This document shows positions 1 to 11,406 of a DNA stretch of 64,000 nt, one piece after another. Source of the stretch: Amorphophallus konjac (taxonomy: Eukaryota; Streptophyta; Magnoliopsida; Alismatales; Araceae). The stretch's first letter is position 1, and every line of letters starts with the position of its first letter. The stretch is taken from NCBI GenBank assembly GCA_022559845.1, contig CM040121.1, positions 564,643,581 through 564,707,580 of the forward strand. Reading direction: 5' to 3'. The position numbers and the translations under genes were made by a program. The notes under the pieces were generated by a model. It was not told the DNA's origin. It searched no databases and was given only the letters and a program-made list of their open reading frames with translations.

Positions 1-137
1 GATCGCGAATGGGGCCACTGATCTAGAGACAGCGTCTCGTGTTGCGATTTCTTTGGAGATGGATATGCAGAGGACTCGAGGACCGGTCAGCCAGGGGCAG
101 TCCTTGTCAGGTCGCAGCCAGCAGTCGGCTACCCAGC

Positions 138-441
138 CATTGTTGGCAGTTTCGGCCGAAACTGATACGTTTCGGCCGAAACGTATCGGTTTCGGCCGGT
201 ACCGATCCGAAACCGGACCAAAACACTGTAGCAGGTCCGAAACAATTAAAAAAACATTATTTAAATAGTTTCGGACGAAACTGGTCAGTTTCGGTCCGAA
301 ACTGGTCAGGATTATTACTTTTTAAAATTTTTTAACTGGTTTCATCCGGTTTCGGCCGAAACCGAAACCGATACCGAAACCGAGTCGTATCGGTTTCGGA
401 CCCGGCCGAAACCGAGTCCGAAACCGACACTGCCATCCTTG
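138..441. mobile_element. hAT-type MITE in gypsy gag (8-bp TSD TACCCAGC)
   Basis: A 304-bp non-coding insert is bounded by direct repeats TACCCAGC at 130-137 and 442-449. Its ends are imperfect inverted repeats: CATTGTTGGCAGTTTCGG on the left, and CAAGGATGGCAGTGTCGG on the complement of the right end. CA...TG ends with an 8-bp TSD point to the hAT superfamily. The interior is built from copies of the palindrome GTTTCGGCCGAAAC and relatives. The gag frame resumes immediately after it. Confidence 0.88.
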
Positions 442-3234
442 TACCCAGCAGCAGGGTTTCTTCCAGCATGCGTCGGGTGGTTCAGGAGTACCGGCATCGG
501 CAGCTTCGGTGACAGGATCTGCGTCCTTTGGCTCGAAGGTCAAGAAGTTCTTGAAGAAGAATTTCCGTAAGAAGCACAAGGATCAGGGGCAGGCTTCATC
601 GGGCAGTGTACAGCAGCTGATTCCTTTGCAGCGTCAGGGATCAGCGGGTGGAGCGCGTGGACCTTGTCCACGGTGTGGTGGGACCCACCCAGGCAGGCAG
701 TGCACGGCGCCGATCATCTATTTTCGGTGTGACCAGCCAGGGCACATGGCGCGTGACTGTCCTCAGAGACCGCCGCAGCAGCAGTTTCCTCAGCAGCAGA
801 GGCAGCAGCAGCAGCAGGGACAGTATCCACCGCTACCCAGGTCAGCCAGCGTGGGAGGCAGGCAGAGGGCTCGAGGCCAGATCACGCACTTGACCAGGGC
901 AGAGGCAGTGGCGTCGCAGCTCGTGGAAGGTACCGTTCAGATTTTGGGTTGTGCGGCTCGGGTTTTGTTCGATTCTGGCGCGTCTCATTCGTTTATTTCG
1001 GAGGATTTCGCGTCGAACGTCGAGGAGCCGGTGACCCAGTTGTCCTGTGATTTGGCAGTGAAGTTACCTTCGGGTGATTTTATGATCACTCCGTATTGCT
1101 TCGATCAGGTTCCGGTTTGGATCGATGGGCGGAGTATGCCAGGCAGGTTGTATGCGTTGCAGCTTCGGGATTACGATGTGATTTTAGGCATGGATTGGCT
1201 CGAGACTCATGGAGCGGTGGTAGATTGTGGGATGAAGAGGGTCTACTTCCAGCATCCGAGCAAGAGGACCTTCTATTTTCAAGATATCCGTTCCGCCTCT
1301 TCTCGATTCCTTATCTCTGCTATTCGAGCCCGTCGATTGCTTGATTCAGGTTGTCAGGGTTTTCTCGCGTCAGTGGTTGTGTCTGACCGGATGGAGTCGG
1401 ATGTCGAGGACATTGCGGTGGTATGCGAGTTTCCCGACGTTTTTCCCGAGGAGTTGCCTGGATTACCTCCCCAGCGGGAGATCGATTTCGTGATCGAGGT
1501 TGTGCCTGGTACGGGACCTTTGGCGAAGGCTCCCTACCGTATGGCCCCCGCTGAGCTGAGGGAGTTGAGCGCGCAGTTGCATGAACTGTTGGCCAAGGGG
1601 TATATTCGTCCGAGCTTTTCCCCTTGGGGTGCGCCCGTGTTGTTTGTGAAGAAGAAGGACGGTAGTCTGCGCTTGTGCATTGACTATCGGCAGCTGAATG
1701 AAGTGACCATTAAGAACAAGTATCCGTTGCCGCGGATTGATGATTTGTTCGACCAGCTTCAGTCTGCGCGAGTGTTCTCGCGGATTGATTTACGATCCGG
1801 TTACTATCAGCTGAGAATTCGCGAGTCCGATGTGGAGAAGACTGCATTCAGTACGAGGTACGGGCATTATGAGTTCTTGGTGATGCCGTTTGGGCTCACC
1901 AATGCCCCAGCAGCCTTCATGGACTTGATGCAGAGGGTGTTTCATCCGTATTTGGACCAGTTCGTGGTCATCTTCGTGGACGACATCCTTGTTTATTCGC
2001 AGTCTGCTGAGGAGCATGCGTACCATTTGGGTGTGGTGCTGCAGACGTTGCGAGGTCACCAGTTGTATGCGAAGCTCAGCAAGTGCGAGTTTTGGCTCAG
2101 CGAGGTGCACTTTCTGGGGCATGTGATTTCTGGTGATGGCATTTCCGTGGATCCCGCCAAGGTCGAGGCTGTGATGCAATGGCCGAGGCTGAGGTCGGTG
2201 ACGGAGATCCGGAGTTTCTTGGGGCTTGCGGGTTATTATCGTCGGTTTATCCAGGATTTTTCCCGCATTGCGACCCCGATGACTAGGCTCACGCGGAAGG
2301 ATATACCTTTCGTCTGGTCCGAGGAGTGTGAGCAGAGCTTCAGGGAACTGAAGAGATTGCTCACCTCGGCTCCGGTGTTGGTCTTGTCTTCTGGATCGGG
2401 AGGTTTCGTGGTGTGTACAGATGCTTCCGGCGTTGGACTGGGTGCTATTTTAATGCAGCATGGTGGAGTGGTGGCTTATGCATCTCGGCAGTTAAAGCCC
2501 CACGAGGAGAACTACTCTACCCATGACCTTGAGTTGGCGGCGGTGATCTTCGCGCTGAAGATCTGGAGGCATTATCTGTATGGTGAGAAGTTCGAGGTGT
2601 TCACTGACCATCAGAGTTTGAGGTATGTGTTCTCGCAGAGAGATCTGAACCTTAGGCAAAGGCGTTGGATGGAGTTCATGAAGGACTATGACTTCACCCT
2701 GTCTTATCAGCCGGGCAGGATGAATGTCGTTGCCGATGCCTTGAGTCGGAAGGTTGCGGTCAGTGCCATGATGTTGAGGAGGTGGAGGCTCTGGGAACAA
2801 GTGCCCGAAGTTTCTTTCAGGCTCAAGATTCCCCAGGAGCCAGGGTTGGCGGTGCTTGCGAGTCTGACTGTCACTCCTGCTATCCGTCGTCAGGTGACAG
2901 AGGCTCAGCATGCGGACCCTGAGTTGCCCCGGATTCTGGCTATGGCTGATGTGGAGCTTGGCGAGGACGGTGCTGCGAGGTTTCGTGGCAGGCTGTACGT
3001 CCTAGCCGAGGGGCAAGTTTGTCGTGCGGTGCTGCGCGAGGCTCATGGGAGCAGGTACACCGTACACCCGGGTGCGACGAAGATGTATCGGAACTTGCGG
3101 AGGCAGTTCTGGTGGCCTGGCATGAAGAGAGATGTTGCCGAATTTGTGGCCAGGTGCTTGATCTGTCAGCAGGTGAAGGCGGAGCATCAGCGACCAGGAG
3201 GTACTCTTCAGCCCTTGGATGTTCCTGCTTGGAA

Positions 3235-3250
3235 GTGGGACCGTGGGACC
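3235..3250 (+). repeat. 8-bp tandem duplication causing frameshift
   Basis: GTGGGACC occurs twice in a row (3235-3242 and 3243-3250) in the linker after the integrase zinc finger. One copy fits the conserved protein; the second shifts the frame by +2 and leads to a stop 4 bp later. Confidence 0.85.
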
Positions 3251-4302
3251 ATGTGACCACGGATTTTGTGGTGGGGTTGCCGAGGACCCCGAGTGGGCAG
3301 GACAGTATTTGGTTGCTGGTGGATCGGCTGACGAAGGTGACTCGGTTGCTACCGGTCAAGGTCAGCTGGAGCGTGCCTAAGTTGGCTCGTCTTTATGTGG
3401 AGCGGATCGTGCCGTTGCATGGGATTCCCATTTCGATCGTGTCGGATCGGGATCCGCGCTTCACTTCTGGATTCTGGAGGAGTTTCCAGCGAGCTCTTGG
3501 CACGGAGTTGGCGTTTAGCTCAGCGTATCATCCTCAGTCAGATGGTCAGTCTGAGAGGGCCATTCAGACTTTGGAGGACATGCTGAGATCCTGCTGCCTG
3601 GAGTGGCAGGGGAGTTGGATTCATCACCTACCATTGGTGGAGTTTGCCTATAACAACAGCTATCATTCGAACATCGGCATGGCTCCTTATGAGGCTTTGT
3701 ACGGGCGTCCTTGTCGGACTCCACTTGATTGGTTTGAGGTGGGTGAGCGTGTTTTGACGGGACCGGAATTGGTGCAGCAATGTGTGGATGTTGTGCACCT
3801 GGTTCGTCAGAACATGTTGGTGGCCCAGAGTCGGCAGAAGAGCTATGCTGACCGTAGGAGGCAGCCTCTCGAGTTCGCCGTGGGCGATCATGTGTTCTTG
3901 AGAGTTTCTCCGATGAAGGGGGTGATGCGTTTTGGACGGCGTGGGAAGCTGAGTCCCCGCTATATTGGTCCTTTCGCGATTGTGGAGCGCATCGGTGAGG
4001 TTGCTTACCGGTTGCAGTTACCTCCTGAGTTGGCGTCGGTGCATGACGTGTTACACGTCTCGATGTTGCGGAAGTATATGCCCGATGACTCTCATGTGCT
4101 CGAGTTTTCGGTTTGGCCTGCGGTGATTCCAGATCTTTCTCTCCCAGAGTTTCCGATCCGCGTGAAGGATAGGCGAGAGCAGCGCCTGCGGAACAAGGTC
4201 ATTCCCTTGGTAAAGGTCGTGTGGCAGCGACACTCTGGTGGTGAGGCTTCTTGGGAACGTGAGGACGAGATGCGTCAGCAGTTCCCGTATCTGTTTGAGT
4301 GA
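3243..4302 (+). pseudogene. gypsy integrase core and chromodomain-like tail
   Basis: After the frameshift the frame is open to TGA at 4300-4302. The DDE integrase triad is visible: Asp in TTDFVVGL, Asp in VSDRDPRF and Glu in DGQSERAIQ. This enzyme joins retrotransposon DNA to the chromosome. The C-terminus (about 4150-4300) contains RLRNKVIPLVKVVW and SWEREDEM, a pattern typical of the chromodomain-like module of plant chromoviruses that targets insertion to chromatin. It is cut off from its gag-pol by the frameshift, so it could not be made as one polyprotein. Upstream codons in this frame (from 3019) are a shadow of the RNase H to integrase linker. Confidence 0.88.
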
Positions 4303-4356
4303 GTCTTCCTCTTCTTTCCCCTTTGGTTGTTCTCAATTTCGAGGACGAAATTTCTT

Positions 4357-4369
4357 AAGGGGGGAGGGC
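4357..4369 (+). other. polypurine tract of gypsy element 1
   Basis: AAGGGGGGAGGGC lies directly before the LTR start at 4370. It would prime plus-strand DNA synthesis. The preceding TTTCGAGGACGAAATT and this tract are shared, in complement, with the gypsy element at 31924-31965. Confidence 0.85.
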
Positions 4370-4706
4370 TGTAATATCCCGGACCTTTCAGATCTTTCTT
4401 CGTGGGTCTCGGATCTAGTTTTCGGAGCGTCCGGCTCTGTTGTGTCCGAAATTTCGTTTCGGACATCTTTCGTGTTCGGATCGGCGCGATCCGGAGTCGT
4501 TTCGGAGGCCCGGAGGCGTTCCGCGGCTTTTCCGCGCGTGTTTTCCGATTCCCGGTGTGTGTTTCGACTTTTTCTTCGGAAGCTCGCTGCGGGCGAACCG
4601 GGCGGTTCACCCGGGCACGAGTGGTACCGTTGCGATCGGTGCGTTCCGAGGATTCCGGAAATGTATTTTTCTATTTTTCGGTATTTTTCCGAAAAATCGG
4701 ATTTTC

Positions 4707-4714
4707 TATATAAT
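4707..4714 (+). promoter_or_regulatory. LTR TATA box
   Basis: TATATAAT sits 337 bp into the LTR, followed by a long pyrimidine-rich stretch resembling a transcription start and leader. The same order is seen in the two related LTR families of the window. Confidence 0.6.
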
Positions 4715-5269
4715 CCCATTTCCTTTTCTTTTTCTTTTCCTTTTCTCTTTCTTCTTCTTCTTCTTCTTCCTCCTTCCTTCCCCAACCGTGACCTCCCTCT
4801 CTCCCTCTCTTCCTCCCGTTCGAGCGCGGCTAGCTCCTCTCCGGCTGCTGACAGCGGCTGGGCGACGGCGCGGCGACGTGGGCGGCGGTGAGGCGAACGT
4901 GGGGACGTGCGGTGCTCGTGGGAAGCTTGAGGAACGAGGGTTTTCTAAGGTGTTCTTCGTGGTTTGTGGGCGATTCGACGGAGCATTCGCTCCATTGAGG
5001 TAGGGTGACGTTCCTTAGCCTCATGCCGTTCATTTCCGTGGTTTGTAGGCCGCGGGGAGGCCGAGAGGGGCGTTATTGAGCATTTTGGGGTTTTTCCATG
5101 ATTTGGGGAGAGCTCGCCCGATCTATGGTTTTATCCCGCGATTTCGCGTTTGGATGGCTTAGATGCATGCTAGGGGTCCCCAGGGGTCTTCCCCTTTGAT
5201 TTCCCCCTCTCCGGTGGAGGTACGGGGGCGTGGTCGAAGTTTTGGGGGTTTTCCCGCCGTAGCGTGCTC

Positions 5270-5790
5270 GGGGGTGAGTGACGGTCACTCCAGTGACCGT
5301 CACATGCTTGCAACGCCCCTAGAGGGGTGCGTTACTTCCCCGGGGGTTGGCCGGGACAGCGACGGTCCCACGACTGGCCGCCGTTTGCTAGTCCAGGCCG
5401 TCGCTTGGTTTTCGACCGTTGGTTTTTCTGTTGGGGTCTGCGCGAGTAACGCGCCTTGGCCAGCGCGTTACATCCCGGGTTATACCAGGTGCGAGGGCGC
5501 GTGTGACGCGCCAGGGCAGGCGCGTCACATCCTTGCAACGCGTCGAGCCCGACGCGTTACATTCGTGTAACGCGCGGGGGCAAGCGCGTTGTTTCTGGGC
5601 GCGAGTAGCGCGCCAGGGCAGGCGCCTCGTTTGCGTGTGACGCCTTGGGCCAGGCGCGTTGCTTTCGAGCGACGCGCTGGACCAGGCGCGTTACTTCCCT
5701 TGCTCCTCTGGCCGTGTGACGGCCTGCGTTAGACCGCCATTTGCTTGTGACGGCCCAGGGGTGGACCGCCACTTGCCTGGCTGCCAATGA
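5270..5790. repeat. cluster of GC-rich inverted repeats in LTR
   Basis: Successive short dyads, each a possible hairpin. At 5278-5304 arms of GTGACGGTCACT are separated by two bases. Later units have arms such as GTAACGCGC/GCGCGTTAC (about 5446-5471), TGACGCGCC/GGCGCGTCA and AACGCGTCG/CGACGCGTT (5538-5561). Loops are 4-9 bases. Units differ in sequence but keep the arm-loop-arm form. Confidence 0.75.
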
Positions 5791-7958
5791 GGTTGGCAAC
5801 CTCGTTTTTACTCCGACTGTGGTCGCCGTGCGACGGGGCTGTTCGTGGGGTGATTCCCACACGTCGTCGGATGCGGACGTTGTTTTCCGTTACCTTGAGA
5901 GTCTACTCCTTCAGTGACCCTCCACTAGTCGTAGCCCACCAGTACGAGGTGCTGGTCTCACCTGGGAGTGGTGTACGGGCACCCACCTTTCGAGACGGTT
6001 TGTGGACCGGTTACCGTAGGCCTCTCGTCTTAGCCAGAGTCCGGCTGCGGGGGAAAACCGGTCAGAGGGCCAGACCTAGGACGCGTGGTCTGTGTGTGCA
6101 CACGTGGTTGGGGGCGGTTGGACCCACGTCGACGGGCGTGACCCCAACTAGTCACTTGTTGTGGTTACTTGTACGGTGTTTGCGCCTCGGGTAGGACCTA
6201 CCACGTCAGGCGGTTCACCTGCGGTGCGGTGTCAGACGTCAGGGGCTGTGCTTCTAGTGGGTGGTACTCCTGTCGAGTACGGAGTGTCAGACTGTCAGTC
6301 GTGTGTTTCTGACCTTCGGGTTTGTCTGTTTGGCCGTTGAGCTTTGGTCTTCTTACCGTGGTACGGGTGTCGGTGTGCGTGCCATGGGACCTTTGTCTTG
6401 TAGAGTACAGTGCTTTCTTTTCTGAGGTACTCTCCTACCGCTAGTGTAGTGGTTTCTCGTTTTACGAGGTAGGGTTCGAGTGATCCCTACTGAGTCTTGT
6501 TCCGAGACTCATTCCCTGCGTGTTTTCACCGTGTTTCAGGTGAGGCGCCACCTTCGGGGAGCGCGTCAGGAGCGCAGCGTGGTGCGGGTGCCCAGAGGTA
6601 GTGCCAGAGGTCAGAGCCGGGGGATGTCCCGTGTAGCTGTACTTTTCTTCCTTGTCACTGTACTAGTCGTGGACTGTTGTTATTGCTATTTTGTCATTGT
6701 GGACCATGTAAATTGTTAATTTATTTCTTGCTTAATATTAACTGTTTAATTTCTGCAATTATTTGTGATACTTGTGTAGTCTCCACACCATCCTTTTAAC
6801 CCTTCCGAGCCTTCAGGTTCGTGGGTGGCGGTGCGAGTCTCGGGTTATCGGGCCTTCCCGGTAATCGGATTCTCGGGTCGTTACATATCCTCTGCGACAC
6901 GTTTGTCCCACAACTGTTGTCTCAACTTCATGTTCTTTATTCTCAGTCTCATATTGTAGTGACAGTAAACCATTTTTTCTAACCGTTCAGCCTTTAGTCG
7001 ATTGCAAACTTTTGAGTGTATAAGGCTGAATGTGCTCCAATTTCTTTCACATTGGCTTGCTGATGTTGTTTGACTGAGCACTCTAATTGTAATGAAAGCC
7101 AATGCATTACTGCCCACACCTCGGTTGTTCACCATAATCCACTAGTCAACTGTTCCACCAACTATAAACAAATAAATGTAAGATGTAAATAAATATTAAT
7201 TCTCCATGGTATATTAATACATATTGACTCAATTTAAGCACAAAGATTTAGTATACTTGGGCTCACTCTTCCCACAACGTATTGCAATTGAGAGTCAGAA
7301 TATGTCTCAATTATCATTCTATAATTGTTCATCTATAAGGATAAAGTAATAGATTAACATAACTACTTAAGTAAATTCTCTGTGTCTTATTGATAAAATC
7401 AAAAAAGGTCAACCTCTATTTCGGCCTAAAGTCTCTTTTCTGGTGTCTATGATAAATGACTAGTGACTTTTAAAGTGCCTTGAAGCATCTCACTATCAAC
7501 ATTTGCATTGGCATTGTACATAAATCGAGGGTTGAGGAAATAACCTGTATTTGTGTGTAGTTAACTAAATGTTAGATATAAATTAACTTAAAGAACAATG
7601 AACTTTGTATCAATACAATTAATCACTCACCAACTGCATGCAAGGCATAGTGTAAAGTGTTGTCCTATCTGTGGTCAATAATTTTCCACCACATTGCATA
7701 TTCTCTGGGAAGGGATTTCTACAAGTTTAATTTGGCACAATCCATGGCCTCATACAAATATCCTATATCATTCTTTTCATCGTCATCCAACATTTTTAGG
7801 ACCTTCACGAGGGGTGTGACTATTTTCATGTGCCGTGAGACCTTGGCCCAGAATTTGTTGTCTTCCACGATGTGGCAGACATCCAAATAATCTATCTGAG
7901 TATCAGTATTAGATTTGTCTATGTATTCCCGCAGGACATTGTGGTATATGAAAGCTTT

Positions 7959-8130
7959 GAGCTCATTCTTATACCTGTGCAAAGACTCTAAAGAAATGAA
8001 ATTCGAATCAAATACGGATGATATCTATAAGGATAAAGTAGAAAGAATTGAGCTCATTCTTATCCTTGTGCAAAGACTCCAAAGAAATGAAATTCAAAGC
8101 AAATCTTGTTGGCCCTGTACGGATGATATC
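7959..8130. repeat. local 91-bp-offset duplication in hAT relic
   Basis: A segment beginning GAGCTCATTCTTAT at 7959 is repeated at 8050 with few changes; both copies contain AAAGAAATGAAATTC and run to ACGGATGATATCT. It is a small tandem duplication in the decayed transposase. Confidence 0.7.
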
Positions 8131-8391
8131 TCGTCCCCCACTTGTGTGATGTCCCGGGTTTTTCGGACATTTTTCGGATCTGGATCCGAGGATTTCGGAT
8201 CACTTTCGGGGGTCCCGGAGCGCATTTTGTGGTTTACGCGTGTTTTTCCTTGACGAGCCTTCGGAACCCTGTGCAGGGTAAACCGTTGCGTTCTCCTACT
8301 CTGGGACGGTACCGGTGCGTTGAGCGTGTTCCGAGGATCGAGGAAATAATTTTTCTCAATTTTTCATATTTTTCATATTTTCTGAATTTTC

Positions 8392-8399
8392 TATAAATA
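8392..8399 (+). promoter_or_regulatory. LTR TATA box
   Basis: TATAAATA is followed directly by a CT-rich leader, about 250 bp into the solo LTR. This gives the LTR a plus orientation. Confidence 0.6.
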
Positions 8400-8939
8400 A
8401 CCCTTTTCTTTTCTCTTTTTCCTTTCTTCTTTCTTCTTCTCTTTTCTCTCCCGTGAGCCGCGGCCGACCGTTGCAAGCTCCCTCTCCCCCGTCCAAGAGT
8501 TCGCGGCGCCCTTCCTCCTCCGGTGACGGACGGCGGATCAAGGTGGCGGCGTGGTGACGACGGCGGCGGCGAGGTGATCGTGGCGGTGGCATTCTTGTGG
8601 CGTGAGTGTGGAGATCGTGTTCGGTCGAAATTTGAAGATCGGCGGTGATCCGGCGGGTTTCGAGCTTCCTTGAGGTAGGGGGACGGATCCTTGCCCTCTT
8701 TCCCGCATTCCCCGTGATTTGTAGGCCGAGGAGAGGTCGAGAGGGGTGTATTTGAGCCGGGAGGGTGAAAATGCATGTTTGGGATTTGAGCGCCGGATCT
8801 CTCGTTTCGTGGGATTTTTGACCGATCTATGGGTGTAGAATCATGCTAGGAGGGTTGGGGATGAATTCCCCTTTGTTTCCCGATCGGGGCGTGGATCGGG
8901 TTTTTTGGCCGTTCCCGCCGTTTCCGTGCTCGGGTTGGG

Positions 8940-9390
8940 GTTGCGGTCCTACCAGGGACCATTAGCACCCTTTGGCGGCCCTCAGGGGGCCGCCAGGCAT
9001 TTTTGATTGTCGGTTGGGGTTAGCGGTCCGCCTGGGACCGCCAAGCCCCGGGTTGCGGTCTCGCGATAGACCGTTACCCTTGGGGTGACGGTCGGCGGCC
9101 GATCGTTTATCCTGTTTGGTCAGAGCACCCTCGGGGTGCGTGTTTTGACCGTTGGGGAGTTGTGGCCGGGTTGCGGTCAGGGCTGGACCGTTTCCTGGGG
9201 TTTTGCGGTCTTCAGATGACCGCCTGGTGGGGCTAGCGGTCTGGCGATGGACCGCTAGGCAACCCTTGTCTTGCTTGGTTGCGACCATGGTGTGACCGTC
9301 AGGCTGAGCTTGGCGGTCTCGAGGAGACCGCTAGGCCCGTTTTGCGGTCCAGGGATGGCCGCCATTTGAGAGACGGTCCGGGGAGGACCG
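8940..9390. repeat. cluster of GC-rich inverted repeats in solo LTR
   Basis: Repeated dyads built on GCGGTC/GACCGC. Examples: GCGGTCTC and GAGACCGC around a 3-base loop near 9312-9331; TGGCGGCC and GGCCGCCA near 8971-8996; AGCGGTC and GACCGCT near 9234-9262. Position relative to the TATA box matches the cluster at 5270-5790. Confidence 0.75.
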
Positions 9391-11406
9391 CCACTCCGTT
9401 CTCTTTTGAGCGGTGGTTTCCGTGAGTCTGAGTCTCACCTTCAGTGACCTGTCCACTAGACGTAGCTTCCTGCGCACGCGTGTGCGGACCTACTTGAGAG
9501 TGGTGGAGAGCGTGATTCGGAGAGAGGCGGTTTTTAGGCTAGTTATCGTAGGGCCCCTCGTCTTTGCAGCCTGCGTCCAGGCTGGGGGGGAAGAACCAGC
9601 TAGAGAGTTTGACCTAGAGCGCATGGTCTGTGCGTGCACACGTACATGGGGGCAGTGGGACCCGCGCTGACGAGCGCGATCCCAGCTAGTTCTTGGTCGT
9701 GGTACTTGTTGTGTGTCTCAGTCTCCGCCTGGGGCGTGTAGGGAGACACTGAGGCGCGGTGTAAGACGTCAGGGGACGCATCCGGCTTTGCTTCTAGTGT
9801 GTGGTGCTCCTGTCTTCTGGCAGGTACGAACTTGTTTTCCCGCCGGTTCAAGGTTGGTTTGTTCAGTACGGTTAGTTGTAGAGAGCTTTTCCGTTTATTT
9901 ATTATTGTTTGCTGCTACTGCCGTACTCTCGCTAGGTAGCGTTACCTTTCGTGCTTGTTCGCACTTTACTGTCTTGTTTCTCTCATGCGAGGTGGGGGTC
10001 CGCGGGATCCCTACTGAGTCTATGAAATGAGGCTCACCCCTGTGTTTTCAGGGGAGGCGGGGTCGTCGAGAGGTGCGTCCGAGGCTCACCGCGGTTCCTA
10101 CAGTCAGGGTTAGTCGCCAGTTGTCAGAGCCGGGGTATGTCCCGTGTACTTGTACTTTTTCTTTCTGTCGACTGTACTTATATTGGACATGAGATACTTT
10201 AGACCTTGTAGCTGTTTAGTGATTAACTTTTTAATTCCTGCATTATTTTTAGATTATTGTGCTACCTCTGCTGTTATTTTAGATTCTCTTGTACCCTCAC
10301 ACCATCCTTTAACCCTTCCGAGTCTTCAGGCTCATGGGTGGCGGGCCGAGGTTCGAGTCGTGCCGGTTCCTTTCCGGTACTCGGATCTCGGGTCGTTGCA
10401 ACTTGCATGTTCCCTGAACATGTTCAATATCCTAGGATGGCCATAACTACTGGGTGATTTTTTGTGCCCTCTCAATTGTCTTCTTCACATTATTTTCCTT
10501 TCCAATGTCTTAAGTATCAAATCTAGATAATGTGCTGCACATGAGAGCCAATATAAATGCTTGCGCTTCTGCATCAACTTCTTCCCTGCAACCTTATAAC
10601 TGGCTTCATTATCAGTGACTACTTGCACAACATTGTCCTCTCCAATTTGGTCTACCATCTTATCCATCAAATAAAATAAATAATTTGCATTCTTTTCATA
10701 ATTTGATGCATCTATTGATTTAACAAATACTGTACCTTCGATGCAATAAACCAGAAAGTTAATCATGGACTTCTTCGTGGTACCAGTTTAGTCATCACAC
10801 ATAGTGGTGCATCCTCTCTCCATCCAGATATGCTTGAATCTTTCAACCAATTGATGGAGCTCCTCAACCTCTCCCTCAAGGCCACGCCCGTATATGTCTC
10901 GACGTGACGGAGCCTTCAAACCAGGGCCAACATCTGCTATGGCATCTAGCATAGGTTGGAAGTATTCTGATTCAGCTACATGTGCAGGGACACCTGTATG
11001 GAAAAATAATTTGTAAATACTTTTAAATGCATGCTCTGTAATTTCTGCTATTTTTTTTACCCCTCAATGCTTGCTTGATTTTTGGTTGTGTATCACTTTG
11101 CTTTCTGTGCAGATAGCTGTCCATGGGGCCTCCTCTCTGCGGGATTGCACCAGTGTCAAGACGTCGTGCAACTCGTGCTACACTAATTGTACTGCAGTAT
11201 GTCCCTGAACCTATCGGTGCTTTTTCTTTCTTTCGAGCGACTTGTTAACTCTCTATTGCTTCAGTCAATTCTAGATTTGAATCTTCAGTGTCTTCCTCAT
11301 GATCATCATCTCTCCTTCCCTTTCTGCCCGAAATCTCCTCAACAATTTCAGCTTGATCTTTAGCCCTTTGTTGCATCCTCTCTTTTTTCCCAAAAGGCAC
11401 TGGCGC

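Larger units (their letters stand above)
1..3256 (+). pseudogene. gypsy gag-pol, part 1 (gag to integrase zinc finger)
   Basis: Reading frame 2 is open from before the window to 137, interrupted by a MITE (138-441), and resumes to a premature TGA at 3254-3256. It holds a basic gag region near 530-570, a CCHC knuckle near 715-765 ([12 protein letters not shown]), the protease motif FDSGASHSF near 968-995, and RT with the FVDD catalytic box at 1973-1984. RNase H ([15 protein letters not shown]) follows, then the HHCC finger at the start of integrase near 3050-3170. The first knuckle cysteine is Tyr, which should impair RNA binding. The usual initiator is not visible; the GTG at 509 is not a real start. 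The reading continues in another frame after an 8-bp duplication at 3235-3250. Confidence 0.9.
1..6885 (+). mobile_element. Ty3/gypsy chromovirus, 3' part with 3' LTR
   Basis: The 5' LTR and the start of gag lie left of the window. Visible in order are gag (zinc knuckle), protease, reverse transcriptase, RNase H, integrase, chromodomain-like tail, polypurine tract and a complete 3' LTR. This order, with integrase after RNase H, is that of Ty3/gypsy. The C-terminal tail and long LTR suit the Tekay/Del group of chromoviruses; the clade is inferred. It is inserted in a hAT transposase gene that continues at 6886. The flanking bases TATCC (6886-6890) should be one TSD copy, but the partner is outside the window. 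The element is inactive: a MITE in gag, a frameshift in integrase and a damaged zinc knuckle. Confidence 0.92.
4370..6885 (+). repeat. 3' LTR of gypsy element 1
   Basis: It starts TGTAATATCCCGG right after the polypurine tract and ends CTCGGGTCGTTACA, giving TG...CA ends and a 2516-bp length. It contains a TATA box at 4707, a long CT-rich leader at about 4715-4815, an inverted-repeat cluster at 5270-5790, and a 3' part shared with the LTRs at 8145-10400 and, on the minus strand, 28733-31923 and 34814-38005. Open frames inside it (for example 4238-4891) are not conserved proteins. Confidence 0.9.
8145..10400 (+). mobile_element. solo LTR of a related gypsy family (TSD ACTTG)
   Basis: A 2256-bp unit starts TGTGATGTCCCGGG and ends CTCGGGTCGTTGCA, with ACTTG on both sides (8140-8144 and 10401-10405). 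It resembles the LTR at 4370-6885 in both ends and in layout: TATA box at 8392, CT-rich leader at 8400-8455, inverted-repeat cluster at 8940-9390. No internal region is present, so it is most simply a solo LTR left by LTR-LTR recombination. It interrupts the hAT transposase relic, whose reading resumes on the other side. Confidence 0.88.

Noticed and set aside
4238..5003. Open frames crossing the LTR start and CT-rich leader
   Set aside because: Low-complexity Ser/Phe/Arg frames in LTR sequence; the integrase frame ends at 4302.
10335..10370. tRNA B-box-like GGTTCGAGTC near the end of the solo LTR
   Set aside because: No matching A box or cloverleaf; the sequence is a conserved part of the LTR 3' end.
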